Source: an uncultured Pseudomonadota bacterium
Lineage (GTDB): Bacteria; Pseudomonadota; Gammaproteobacteria; Burkholderiales; Burkholderiaceae_C
Reading direction: 5' to 3'
DNA: 64,000 nucleotides
Assembly (NCBI GenBank): GCA_945952465.1
Contig: CAMFIB010000001.1
Coordinates: 1,364,001-1,428,000, forward strand
Below are positions 26,470 through 33,830 of the stretch, piece after piece. Made by a program: the position numbers and the translations under genes. The notes beneath the pieces are model-generated. The model had not been told where the DNA came from. It ran no database searches and saw only the letters and a program-made list of their open reading frames with translations. Every line of letters begins with the position of its first letter. Within the stretch, counting starts at the first letter, position 1.

Positions 26470-29163
26470 TCAGCGCTTCAGCAGCACCTTCAGCGCGTTC
26501 TGCACGCGGCGTGCCTCGTCGGCCTGGAAAGGCGTGGCCAGCACGCTGGCCACGTCGTGTGCCCAGGTCTCAGTGGGCGATGGGTCGTTGCGGCGGGTCA
26601 GCAGCTGCAGTTGCAGCGCGCGGCGGGCGTCGAGGTGGGCGGCAGGCGTGGGCAGCTCGGCCGCCATTTCCAGCCGCAGCACGGCGGGCTGCGCGTCACC
26701 CGATGCCGCAGCACCAATCGCTTGCGTCCACGCGCCCCGCGCCGACGCGCTCACGCGGCTGCCCAGCTCTTGCGCCGGCGGAATGGCCGCCGCGTCGCGC
26801 TGCTCCCACGCCGTCATCAGGCGGCTCAGCACCTCGCCGTGCGCCTGCGCGGCCAGCTTGCGCAGCGCACCCTGGGCGTGCTCGATCGCGTCGCGTTGCG
26901 CGCGGAAGGCCGCATCACCCAGGCGGGGACCGCGCTCTTCACGCGGCGGGCGGCCGAAGCGGTCGCCGCCGCGCGGGTCGAATCGGTCGCCACCACGGTC
27001 GCCGCCCGGCCGGCCTGCACCGGGTCCACGGCCATCGCGGCGGTCGCCCGGGCGCCCCGGGCGGCCGTCACGGCCTGCCGGCGCCGGCTCTGCCTTCTTC
27101 ATGCCGGGGCGGTCGTCGCCGCGCACCGCCACGACCGGGCGAGCCGGCTTCGGCGCGGGTGCCGGAGCGGCTCCCCCCTCACCGGTGGGCACCGGCGTTG
27201 CTTCACTTTCAGGAGCAACATCGCCAGATTCGGCGCTGACTTCAGGCGCTTTTTCCTCTGATTTTGCCGCCGCAACCTCGGTTTCGGCCTGGCGGCGGCC
27301 CTGCATCGCCGCTTCCAGTGCCTGCACGGCGCTGCGGATCTGCTGGGCGTCGCCGCTGGCGGTGGCGGCATCAACGGCCTTGGCCGCCTCCAGCACCGCG
27401 CGGTCGTGTTCGCTCGTGGCGGCGGCCGCCTTCTCGCGCTCGTCGGTCTTGCGCTGGAAGGCGTCGTCAATCGGCTTGCGGAAGGCGTCCCACAGTTTCT
27501 GCTCGTGCTTGCGGTCGAGCGGCACATGCTGCGCCTCGGCCTGCCAGCGCTGCTGCAGAGCCTTGACGGCGTCGATGCGCATCTGCGGCGCATTGCCCAG
27601 CACGGTGGCTTCCTCGATCATCGCGTGCCGGCGCTGGCTGCTGGCCTTCTGCTCGGCATCGAGCGGCGCACCGGCCTCGTGCAACGCAGCCTTCCATTGC
27701 GGCTGCAATTCCGCGAAGGCTTTCTCGCTGATGTGCCCGCCCTCGCGCCAGCGCTCGGAAAACTGGTGCAGGATGCGGTTGAAGCCCTTCCAGTCGCCGT
27801 CCTTCGCGGTGCGGTTGTCGGCGGCCCAGGCCTTCACCTCCTCGATGAGGGCCAGGCGCTGGGCGCGGTGCGCGGCGGCCTCGCTCTTGATTTTTTCGAG
27901 CCAGACTTCGACCTGCTTGTAGGCCTTGTTGCAGGCCTCGTCGAAGCGTTTCCACAGCGCATGGTTGGGCACGCCGCCCTGATCGGTTTCCTTCCACTGC
28001 TCCCGCAGCGTGCGCAGCTGTTCCTGCAGCTTGCGGCCGCCGAGCGCCTGGCCTTCGGGCCGGTTCAGCAGGCCTTCGGCCTTGGCGACGAGTTCCTCGC
28101 GCAGCTGGTCGGCGCGCCAGCGCTGCCAGCCTTCAAGTTCGCCGGCGGCCACGAGCGCGCCGTGAACTTCGGCTTCGAGTTCGTTGTCGACGTGGCGGCC
28201 ATGCTCGCGCAGCACCGCGCGCAGCGCTCCGGCGGCACCCGCGCTGGCGCGGCCGTGGCCTTCTGCGGTTTCCTGTTGCAGCTTGGCCAGGGCTTCGCGC
28301 ACAGCGGTGCTGGCCTTGGCGCGCTGCTCGGCGAGCACGGCAGGGTCGACCTTGGGCTTGGCGGGTTTAGCGCCGGCTTCCGGCGTGGCGGCGCCTGCGG
28401 CTTCACCGCGCGCGGCACGCAGCTCGTCGGCCCAGACGGCCACCGGCGGCAATGCGGCAGTGGCGTCGTCGGCGGCGGCGATGGTCTGCGCCAACGCGGC
28501 CTGGAAGGCCTCCCAGACCACCAGCAGTTGCGCCTTGGAGGTGTCGAGCTGCGGCGGAAACTTGGCATCGACGCTCGACCAGTTCGGGTCGGCAGTGATC
28601 TGCTCGGCCTGCTGCTGCCATTGCGCCACGTCGGTCACCAGTGGCTCGAGCGCGGCCTGCGCGTCTTTCCAGCTCTTGGTGGACAGCACCTCGATGCGCT
28701 GCGCCAGCAGCACGGCGGCCTCGCGCTGCACGTGCACACGATGCTGAAGGTCTTCGATGATGCGCACCCGCTCGGCCAGCTCCACCTTGACCGAAGCCAG
28801 CGGCTCACGGCTCAGCGGCGCCCCCGCTTTGGCAGCGTCGCGTTGCCAGGCGAGCGCGTCGGCGATGTTCAGCTTGGACAACCCGAGCAGCGTCTGCGCC
28901 TTCTCGGCCCATTCTGCAACGGTGGCCTCTTGCTCCTTGGCGCGGCGAAGGTCGTCGAGCTTCTCGCGCAGCGGCCGCGCGGCGCCCTTGTCGCGCGCGC
29001 TGAGTTCGCGGAACACCTCCTGCAGCTGCTCGAGCGGCGGGTCGGAAGCCAGCCATTCGCGCACGCGCGCGGCGCGCTCGCCGGAGGTGGGCGCAGTGAA
29101 GGCGCCGCCCGTCAGCGAGTCGAGCGAGGAAAGATCAAGGGTTTTGCCGGAAGCTTGCGTCAT
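26470..29163 (-). CDS. DUF349 domain-containing protein with RG-rich segment
   Basis: The 897-residue product is mostly alpha-helical with several DUF349 units (for example LWKRFDEACNKAYKQVEVWLEKIKSEAAAHR, WKGFNRILHQFSERWREGGHI, LWDAFRKPIDDAFQRKTDER). Between about residues 640 and 745 is a low-complexity segment rich in Pro/Ala/Glu, then Arg/Gly (GDRRDGRGPGAGRPGGDRGG), followed by a further helical domain. The family function is not established in bacteria; proteins of this type have been linked to RNA or ribosome contexts. No signal or membrane segment is visible, so it is cytoplasmic. It is on the minus strand, convergent with mtfA and upstream of the lasso cluster's end by 90 bases. Confidence 0.85.
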   Translation of the reverse strand: MTQASGKTLDLSSLDSLTGGAFTAPTSGERAARVREWLASDPPLEQLQEVFRELSARDKGAARPLREKLDDLRRAKEQEATVAEWAEKAQTLLGLSKLNIADALAWQRDAAKAGAPLSREPLASVKVELAERVRIIEDLQHRVHVQREAAVLLAQRIEVLSTKSWKDAQAALEPLVTDVAQWQQQAEQITADPNWSSVDAKFPPQLDTSKAQLLVVWEAFQAALAQTIAAADDATAALPPVAVWADELRAARGEAAGAATPEAGAKPAKPKVDPAVLAEQRAKASTAVREALAKLQQETAEGHGRASAGAAGALRAVLREHGRHVDNELEAEVHGALVAAGELEGWQRWRADQLREELVAKAEGLLNRPEGQALGGRKLQEQLRTLREQWKETDQGGVPNHALWKRFDEACNKAYKQVEVWLEKIKSEAAAHRAQRLALIEEVKAWAADNRTAKDGDWKGFNRILHQFSERWREGGHISEKAFAELQPQWKAALHEAGAPLDAEQKASSQRRHAMIEEATVLGNAPQMRIDAVKALQQRWQAEAQHVPLDRKHEQKLWDAFRKPIDDAFQRKTDEREKAAAATSEHDRAVLEAAKAVDAATASGDAQQIRSAVQALEAAMQGRRQAETEVAAAKSEEKAPEVSAESGDVAPESEATPVPTGEGGAAPAPAPKPARPVVAVRGDDRPGMKKAEPAPAGRDGRPGRPGDRRDGRGPGAGRPGGDRGGDRFDPRGGDRFGRPPREERGPRLGDAAFRAQRDAIEHAQGALRKLAAQAHGEVLSRLMTAWEQRDAAAIPPAQELGSRVSASARGAWTQAIGAAASGDAQPAVLRLEMAAELPTPAAHLDARRALQLQLLTRRNDPSPTETWAHDVASVLATPFQADEARRVQNALKVLLKR

Positions 29164-29253
29164 GGGCGGGGAAACAGGGTGTCGGGGCGCTCACCCGGAA
29201 CGGGATGGCACGGAAACCGCTATTGTCGCCGCTTCGCGAGGGACCCAGCCGTT

Positions 29254-30486
29254 TCAGTGTGTTGCCGGCCGACGCCGACGCGCACCACCCCATGCACGGG
29301 CCAGCCAGGTGAAGGGCCGCACGACAGCGTAGAGGAAGAACAAGCTGCGCGGCAGCCGGAACCTGCGCACGTCGTCGAGGCTGATCAGGCGGCTTTCCAA
29401 GTAGGCCAGCTTGTAGCGCCAGTCGGCTGACAGATTGAGCTGGTACCACCAGTAGCGCAGCACGAAACCGGCCGGCCGGCGCTCGTCGCCGCCGGGCCAC
29501 CAGCCATCGGGCGAGTTCAATGCGTCGGCGACCATGCGCAGGTCAGAGGGACGCACGCAGTCGGTGGCAAAACGAGCTTCAGGCGGCAAGGCCACTCCGA
29601 GCCAGCGTTCGGCAATCGCCAGCCCGATGCCGAGCACTTTGACGGCGTTGCCGGCTTCAGCCCGCTCGCGCAGCAGCGTCCAGTCGATGTTCTGCGTCTC
29701 CAGCAACTGGGGGAGATCGGCCACCCATTTGGCCCGGTACCAGACAGTGGCGCAACCGTGCACACAGAGGTAGATCAGCAAATCTTCGGTCGACAGCGTG
29801 CGCACGGTCCGTGGACCGATCTCGGCATCGCGTCCTCGCGCCCACAGCGCCTCGAGCGCATGCCCGAACAGTGCCGGGTTGCGGGTCAGGCGCCAATGCA
29901 GGTCGACCACTTGCAGGCTGGGCTGGTACCGAATGAATTCGACGTCTTTGTGCTGCCGCATCACCCAGCGGCGCCGGCCATCGTCGAGCGCGTCGAAGCG
30001 GAGCGCGTCCCCGAATCCCCGGGCCGCGACGATCGCGTGGGCCGGCAGCACATGATCGGCATCGACCATCAGATCGATGTCGCCCTGCTGCCGCAACGCC
30101 GGGTCGCCGTACAGCGTGCGGGCCAAAGTGACGCCCTTCAGCGCCATCGAGCGGATGCCCCGGGCCGCGAAGGCGTCTTGCAACAGGAGCTGATCGCGGC
30201 TGTTCGACAGCACGCGCAGCGCGTTGGCGACGTACCAAGGCTTCAGTGCGTCGACAAAGGCCTGCGTCAGGTCGTTCGCCGGCAGTTGGCGTAGGTTGTG
30301 CCACAACAGCTGCGCCACGCGGTGCTTGTTGGCGGCGGCCAGCACCCGTGACACGTCGAGCAGGGCCAGCAGTTCGAGCTGGCGCTTATGGTCCTGCGGC
30401 CGTGGCCTGGCGCGCAAGGCGCTCAGCAGCAATCGAAGTTCGGCCGGAAAGACGGTCGAGGGGGCCGCAGCCCGATCCGTGTTCAT
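29254..30486 (-). CDS. Nucleotidyltransferase family protein of the lasso cluster (N)
   Basis: From ATG 30486 the 410-residue product has the NTP_transf_5 pattern: a helical N-terminus, the strand-turn IRSMALKGVTLARTLYGDP, GDIDLMVDADHV with the DxD metal pair at about 136-138, then VMRQHKDVEFIRYQPSLQVVDLHWRL. In lasso clusters of Bacillales (paeninodin, pseudomycoidin) a nucleotidyltransferase of this type follows a kinase; in pseudomycoidin it is linked to glycosylation of the phosphoryl group. The start overlaps the exporter stop (ATGA, 30483-30486). It is the last gene of the cluster. The role in tailoring is inferred. Confidence 0.82.
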   Translation of the reverse strand: MNTDRAAAPSTVFPAELRLLLSALRARPRPQDHKRQLELLALLDVSRVLAAANKHRVAQLLWHNLRQLPANDLTQAFVDALKPWYVANALRVLSNSRDQLLLQDAFAARGIRSMALKGVTLARTLYGDPALRQQGDIDLMVDADHVLPAHAIVAARGFGDALRFDALDDGRRRWVMRQHKDVEFIRYQPSLQVVDLHWRLTRNPALFGHALEALWARGRDAEIGPRTVRTLSTEDLLIYLCVHGCATVWYRAKWVADLPQLLETQNIDWTLLRERAEAGNAVKVLGIGLAIAERWLGVALPPEARFATDCVRPSDLRMVADALNSPDGWWPGGDERRPAGFVLRYWWYQLNLSADWRYKLAYLESRLISLDDVRRFRLPRSLFFLYAVVRPFTWLARAWGGARRRRPATH

Positions 30487-32261
30487 CCAGCGGCGCCGGG
30501 CTGCGCGGCCCGATCGGCCGCCACAAGTTGCCGGAACAAGGGTTGGGCAGCGAGCAATTCGTCCCAAGACCCGGTGCCGACGATGCCGCCCGCCTCCATC
30601 AAGACGATCTGATCGGCATCGGCCACGGTGCTGAGGCGATGCGCGATGAGCAGAATGGTCATGCTTCCGGCGACTCGGCGCAGCGCCCGCCGGATCGCCT
30701 GTTCGCTCTCGGCGTCGAGGTGGCTGGTGGCCTCGTCGAGCACGAGCAGTTGCGGCCGGCGCAGGAAGGCGCGCGCCAGCATCAACCGTTGCCGTTCTCC
30801 CCCGGACAGGCCCGCGCCGTGTTCACCCAGCACCGTGTCCAGCCCCTGTGGCAGGCGGCGAACGAAGGTGGCGGCTTGGGCCAGTTCCAGCGCGTCCCAG
30901 ATCGCTTGGTCATCGTGCGTGGCGCCGTCCCAGACCAGGTTCTGTCGCACCGTGGTCGGCAAGAGCAAGGTGTCCTGCGGCACGTAGGCGATCGCGGCCT
31001 GCCAGCTATCCCGGGGAATGTCAGCGAGCGGCGCGCCGTCGACCTGGACGCTGCCCGCGGTCGGCGTGAGCAGGCCCAGCACGAGATCGGCAAGCGTGGT
31101 CTTGCCGGTGCCGGACGGACCCACCAGCGCGGTCGTGCGGCGGGCCGGAATCACGAGGCCCACCCCGGCCAGCGCATCGAGGTCGCTGTTGGTGTGGCGA
31201 ACCACCACATCCGCCAGTTCGACGGCGTGCCGCAGGTCGAAGGGCGCCACATCCGCCGCCGGCTTCGGCGCCGGCGCGTCCGGCTGCGCCAGTTCGCTTT
31301 CGAGGTGGCGGAACGACGCCCAGGCCGGCAGCATGTGCGTCGCCATCTGCGTCAGCGATGCCGACTGGCTGATCAGGGGCACAAGGCGGGACAGCAGGTA
31401 CAGCGACAGCAGCAGCGTCGGCAACGCCACTGTCATCATCTGCGTCGCGTAGAACAGCAGGCCGCCGATCAGCACCAGCCCGCCCAGCTCCAGCAGGCTG
31501 CGGCGGTTGACCTGGTAGCGATTGAACGCGTCGTGCTCGTCGTCGAGGCTGCGGCCCATACGCTCGAACCGATCGAGCAGCGCCGGTTCACCGCCTTGGG
31601 CCTTCACCAGCTTGAGCAGGGCCAGAAAATCGGAAGCGTTGGCCACAAAATCGCGGTGCGCGTCCGTCAGACGGTCGCCCAACCGCCAGGTGCGCTGTGT
31701 TTGACCGAGCAGAATCAGCGAAAGAAACGCCCCGGCGATGACCGCTGGAATCGCCAGAGCCGGGCTGACGTAGAAGGCAACTCCCAGAGTGACCACCCCT
31801 ACGGCCACCGTGACCACGCCTTGCACGACCGCATAGGTACCGGCGTTGATGCGGTCCAGGTCGCTCATCAGCACGCTCAGCACATTGGCATGCCGCATCC
31901 GCGCGATCACTGGCCAAGGCGCGGCGGTTATCGCTCCGTACAGCCGATTGCGCAGAGCGTTCAGGCAGTCGAGCCGGAGTTTCAGCAACGCGATATCGCG
32001 GAAACGCACCACGGCGATGCGGCCCAGCGCCACCGCCGCGAACAAGCCCAGAGGCTCACCGATGCCAACCGCCCCAGCCGACAGTTTCCGCAACAGCGCC
32101 GCCAGCGCCAGCCAACTGCCGCTTTCCAGCACGATGCCAACCAGGAGCAGGCCGAACACGCCGAGCAGGCGCCGCCCACCGATGATACGCCCGCAGGCGC
32201 CCAGGTAGTCGGCCAGCAGCCGCCCGCGCGCCGCCCGATCAGGCAAAGACGGCGATGACAC
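30483..32261 (-). CDS. Lasso peptide ABC exporter (fused permease–ATPase, D)
   Basis: The 592-residue protein has an ABC-transporter transmembrane half with six hydrophobic segments (about residues 25-300) and a C-terminal ATPase: Walker A LVGPSGTGKTTLAD, Q-loop IAYVPQDT, signature LSGGERQRLMLARA, Walker B LLVLDEATSHLD and H-loop IAHRLS. No N-terminal C39 peptidase is present, which suits a lasso exporter where B2 removes the leader. The start is GTG 32261 and overlaps the B2 gene end by 23 bases. It probably exports the mature peptide and gives immunity, as McjD does; that is inference from cluster context. Confidence 0.87.
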   Translation of the reverse strand: MSSPSLPDRAARGRLLADYLGACGRIIGGRRLLGVFGLLLVGIVLESGSWLALAALLRKLSAGAVGIGEPLGLFAAVALGRIAVVRFRDIALLKLRLDCLNALRNRLYGAITAAPWPVIARMRHANVLSVLMSDLDRINAGTYAVVQGVVTVAVGVVTLGVAFYVSPALAIPAVIAGAFLSLILLGQTQRTWRLGDRLTDAHRDFVANASDFLALLKLVKAQGGEPALLDRFERMGRSLDDEHDAFNRYQVNRRSLLELGGLVLIGGLLFYATQMMTVALPTLLLSLYLLSRLVPLISQSASLTQMATHMLPAWASFRHLESELAQPDAPAPKPAADVAPFDLRHAVELADVVVRHTNSDLDALAGVGLVIPARRTTALVGPSGTGKTTLADLVLGLLTPTAGSVQVDGAPLADIPRDSWQAAIAYVPQDTLLLPTTVRQNLVWDGATHDDQAIWDALELAQAATFVRRLPQGLDTVLGEHGAGLSGGERQRLMLARAFLRRPQLLVLDEATSHLDAESEQAIRRALRRVAGSMTILLIAHRLSTVADADQIVLMEAGGIVGTGSWDELLAAQPLFRQLVAADRAAQPGAAG

Positions 32262-32649
32262 GGTAGTCCGCTTCGTTGCAGAAGCCGGTGATCATGTGGT
32301 CACCCACGCGTACCCATGCGTGGGCCGCCAGCGGATCGGTCGCTGCGTTGGTGGCCGCCATGCCCAGATAGCAGGTCGAAGCGATGCCCCGGCGCCGCAA
32401 CATGCGTTGTGCCGCCACGGCTTGCATCAAACAGGTTGAGGTCCATGGCAATCGCCGACTAACTGCGTGGATGGCGCGTGACACGCGATGAGCCTCGGGC
32501 CAACGTCCAGCCGGGTCAATCGGCTCAACGGCGAGATCAAGTTGCCCCAGTTGTCGCACGGTTGCGGAAAACGGCCGCCGCCGAACCATGTGCCACGCTA
32601 CCGCCAGTTCCTTCAATGCTTCGATCATCGCGGCCCACGGTACCGTCAT
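32239..32649 (-). CDS. Lasso peptide B2 leader peptidase (transglutaminase-like)
   Basis: The product (136 residues from ATG 32649) matches the lasso B2/McjB C-terminal transglutaminase-like domain: a helix with catalytic Cys in PWTSTCLMQAVAAQRMLRRRG (Cys about 73), His in AHAWVRVGDHMITG (about 110) and a following acidic residue. B2 cleaves the leader from the precursor with ATP-dependent help of C and B1. No RRE domain is fused; it is the separate B1 gene. Start is uncertain: GTG 32676 lies just after the kinase stop (TAG 32679-32681), and an ATG at 32718 would overlap that gene by 40 bases. Confidence 0.88.
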   Translation of the reverse strand: MTVPWAAMIEALKELAVAWHMVRRRPFSATVRQLGQLDLAVEPIDPAGRWPEAHRVSRAIHAVSRRLPWTSTCLMQAVAAQRMLRRRGIASTCYLGMAATNAATDPLAAHAWVRVGDHMITGFCNEADYRVIAVFA

Positions 32650-32678
32650 GGCGAAAACATAACTTGCGCGATTCACAA

Positions 32679-33632
32679 CTAAATGACTGCCCCGGCCCAA
32701 TGCGCTTTCAACAAGCAAACAATTTCGCTCGTTGTATCCCGATCAGAGGGCCGTGTGAGGCGATAAACGGGCAGGCGTTCCGCGATTTTTGTTAACCACA
32801 GAATATGCACGCCGCGCAGTCCAAATCTGGTCATCAAGGTGTTGCCGGCGGTATGGCGATCCAGTGCGGCAATTTTCTCCAATCCCTTCAACTCGCAAAA
32901 GGTGAGCGCAGAATCATTTCCCTTGACGAGTTCAACGATTTCGCGGATCGGCTTCCGCCCCCCTGACGCATTCTCTGGAGGTGGCACCACGTATTTCCCG
33001 GCCTTATGAAGGACAGGCCGCAATCCAATGCTCTCAATACCAAACCTCTCAAGGGTATCGACCAATAATTTGGAATGAGAGAGCCCTTCCTCAAGAAACA
33101 GTTTGTCGCCATCAATGGACACGGCGGAAATGTCGTCTGACAGTTTTGGATGCCCACACCGGTCAAGCGCATAGCTCATCGTTGACTTTCCGGCCCCGGA
33201 CAAGCCACACAGTAGGGTAGCCCCATCCGACTGATTCTGAACTGCGGCAGCATGGATCGCCGGCGTATGACGAAGCATGAGAACGAGAGGCAGGGCCCAA
33301 TCCGTTAACAGATGACCCAGATCATTGCTTCTGGTGTTCAGCGACCGCTCGTATACGACCTGCGTCGCGGAAATGGCGAGTCTGGCTTGAGGTGAAAAGT
33401 CGAGAACCAGCGTGAGCGGGTCTTGGGATAGCAGATGTGCTCCCCACTGCCCGAAGGCTCGCACTGGCCCTGCCAGGATTTCCAAGCCACAAAAAAAATC
33501 GCCGCTTGGTTCAAGCGGCGAACATGGCAACGGACAATCAGATCGGATCTGAAGTCCAAAAATTTGATATTCGATCGATGCCGCCTCAATCGAGGTTGAT
33601 TTTACGCAGCAACTTGAACTCAAAGAGCGCAA
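32679..33632 (-). CDS. HPr-kinase-like lasso peptide tailoring kinase (K)
   Basis: The 317-residue product begins with an N-terminal domain (EYQIFGLQIRSDCPLPCSP) and then AIHAAAVQNQSDGATLLCGLSGAGKSTMSYAL, a P-loop at about residues 143-151, and KLSDDISAV with the paired Asp typical of HPr kinase C-terminal domains. Kinases of this type phosphorylate the C-terminal Ser of paeninodin-like lasso peptides. The start is TTG 33632 (13-base overlap with the precursor stop) or TTG 33623, where TTG and the precursor TGA overlap as TTGA. The sequence from residue 12 on is better conserved in pattern, so the shorter start is plausible. Substrate serine here is uncertain. Confidence 0.85.
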   Translation of the reverse strand: MRSLSSSCCVKSTSIEAASIEYQIFGLQIRSDCPLPCSPLEPSGDFFCGLEILAGPVRAFGQWGAHLLSQDPLTLVLDFSPQARLAISATQVVYERSLNTRSNDLGHLLTDWALPLVLMLRHTPAIHAAAVQNQSDGATLLCGLSGAGKSTMSYALDRCGHPKLSDDISAVSIDGDKLFLEEGLSHSKLLVDTLERFGIESIGLRPVLHKAGKYVVPPPENASGGRKPIREIVELVKGNDSALTFCELKGLEKIAALDRHTAGNTLMTRFGLRGVHILWLTKIAERLPVYRLTRPSDRDTTSEIVCLLKAHWAGAVI

Positions 33633-33814
33633 AGGCTATTCACGCTGAGCAGGCCCCGAGGAGCCAAACCATCTGAGCACAGTTGGCCCAAGGCAAGCGT
33701 AGCGGTAGCCACTGACGCCGTGCGGAGTTCAGGAATCGACCAAGCTTGCCGGGTGCATTGAGCAGCAATCTCAAGGGGCGCTTCGTCACGAGGAGCGAGT
33801 TGAACCTGATCCAT
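33620..33814 (-). CDS. Predicted lasso peptide precursor (A)
   Basis: A 64-residue peptide starts at ATG 33814, with TTTGGAGGAATCGCAA upstream: GGAGG sits 8 bases before the start. The leader holds QAWSIPELR, a WxxPxL motif corresponding to the YxxPxL motif read by lasso RRE proteins, and ends TATL with Thr39 at -2. The predicted core is residues 41-64, starting ALGQLCSDGLAP: Ala1, Asp8 (ring-closing acid), Cys6, and later Cys22, ending LCAL. It lies 16 bases after the cyclase gene and overlaps the kinase gene. An in-frame ATG at 33829 is less likely because it precedes the Shine-Dalgarno. Core assignment is prediction by rules, not similarity. Confidence 0.78.
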   Translation of the reverse strand: MDQVQLAPRDEAPLEIAAQCTRQAWSIPELRTASVATATLALGQLCSDGLAPRGLLSVNSLCAL

Positions 33815-33830
33815 TTGCGATTCCTCCAAA

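Noticed and set aside
33620-33814. Alternative lasso core beginning at Gly43
   Set aside because: It would put Asp48 at core position 6, outside the 7-9 range, and Thr would not be at -2.
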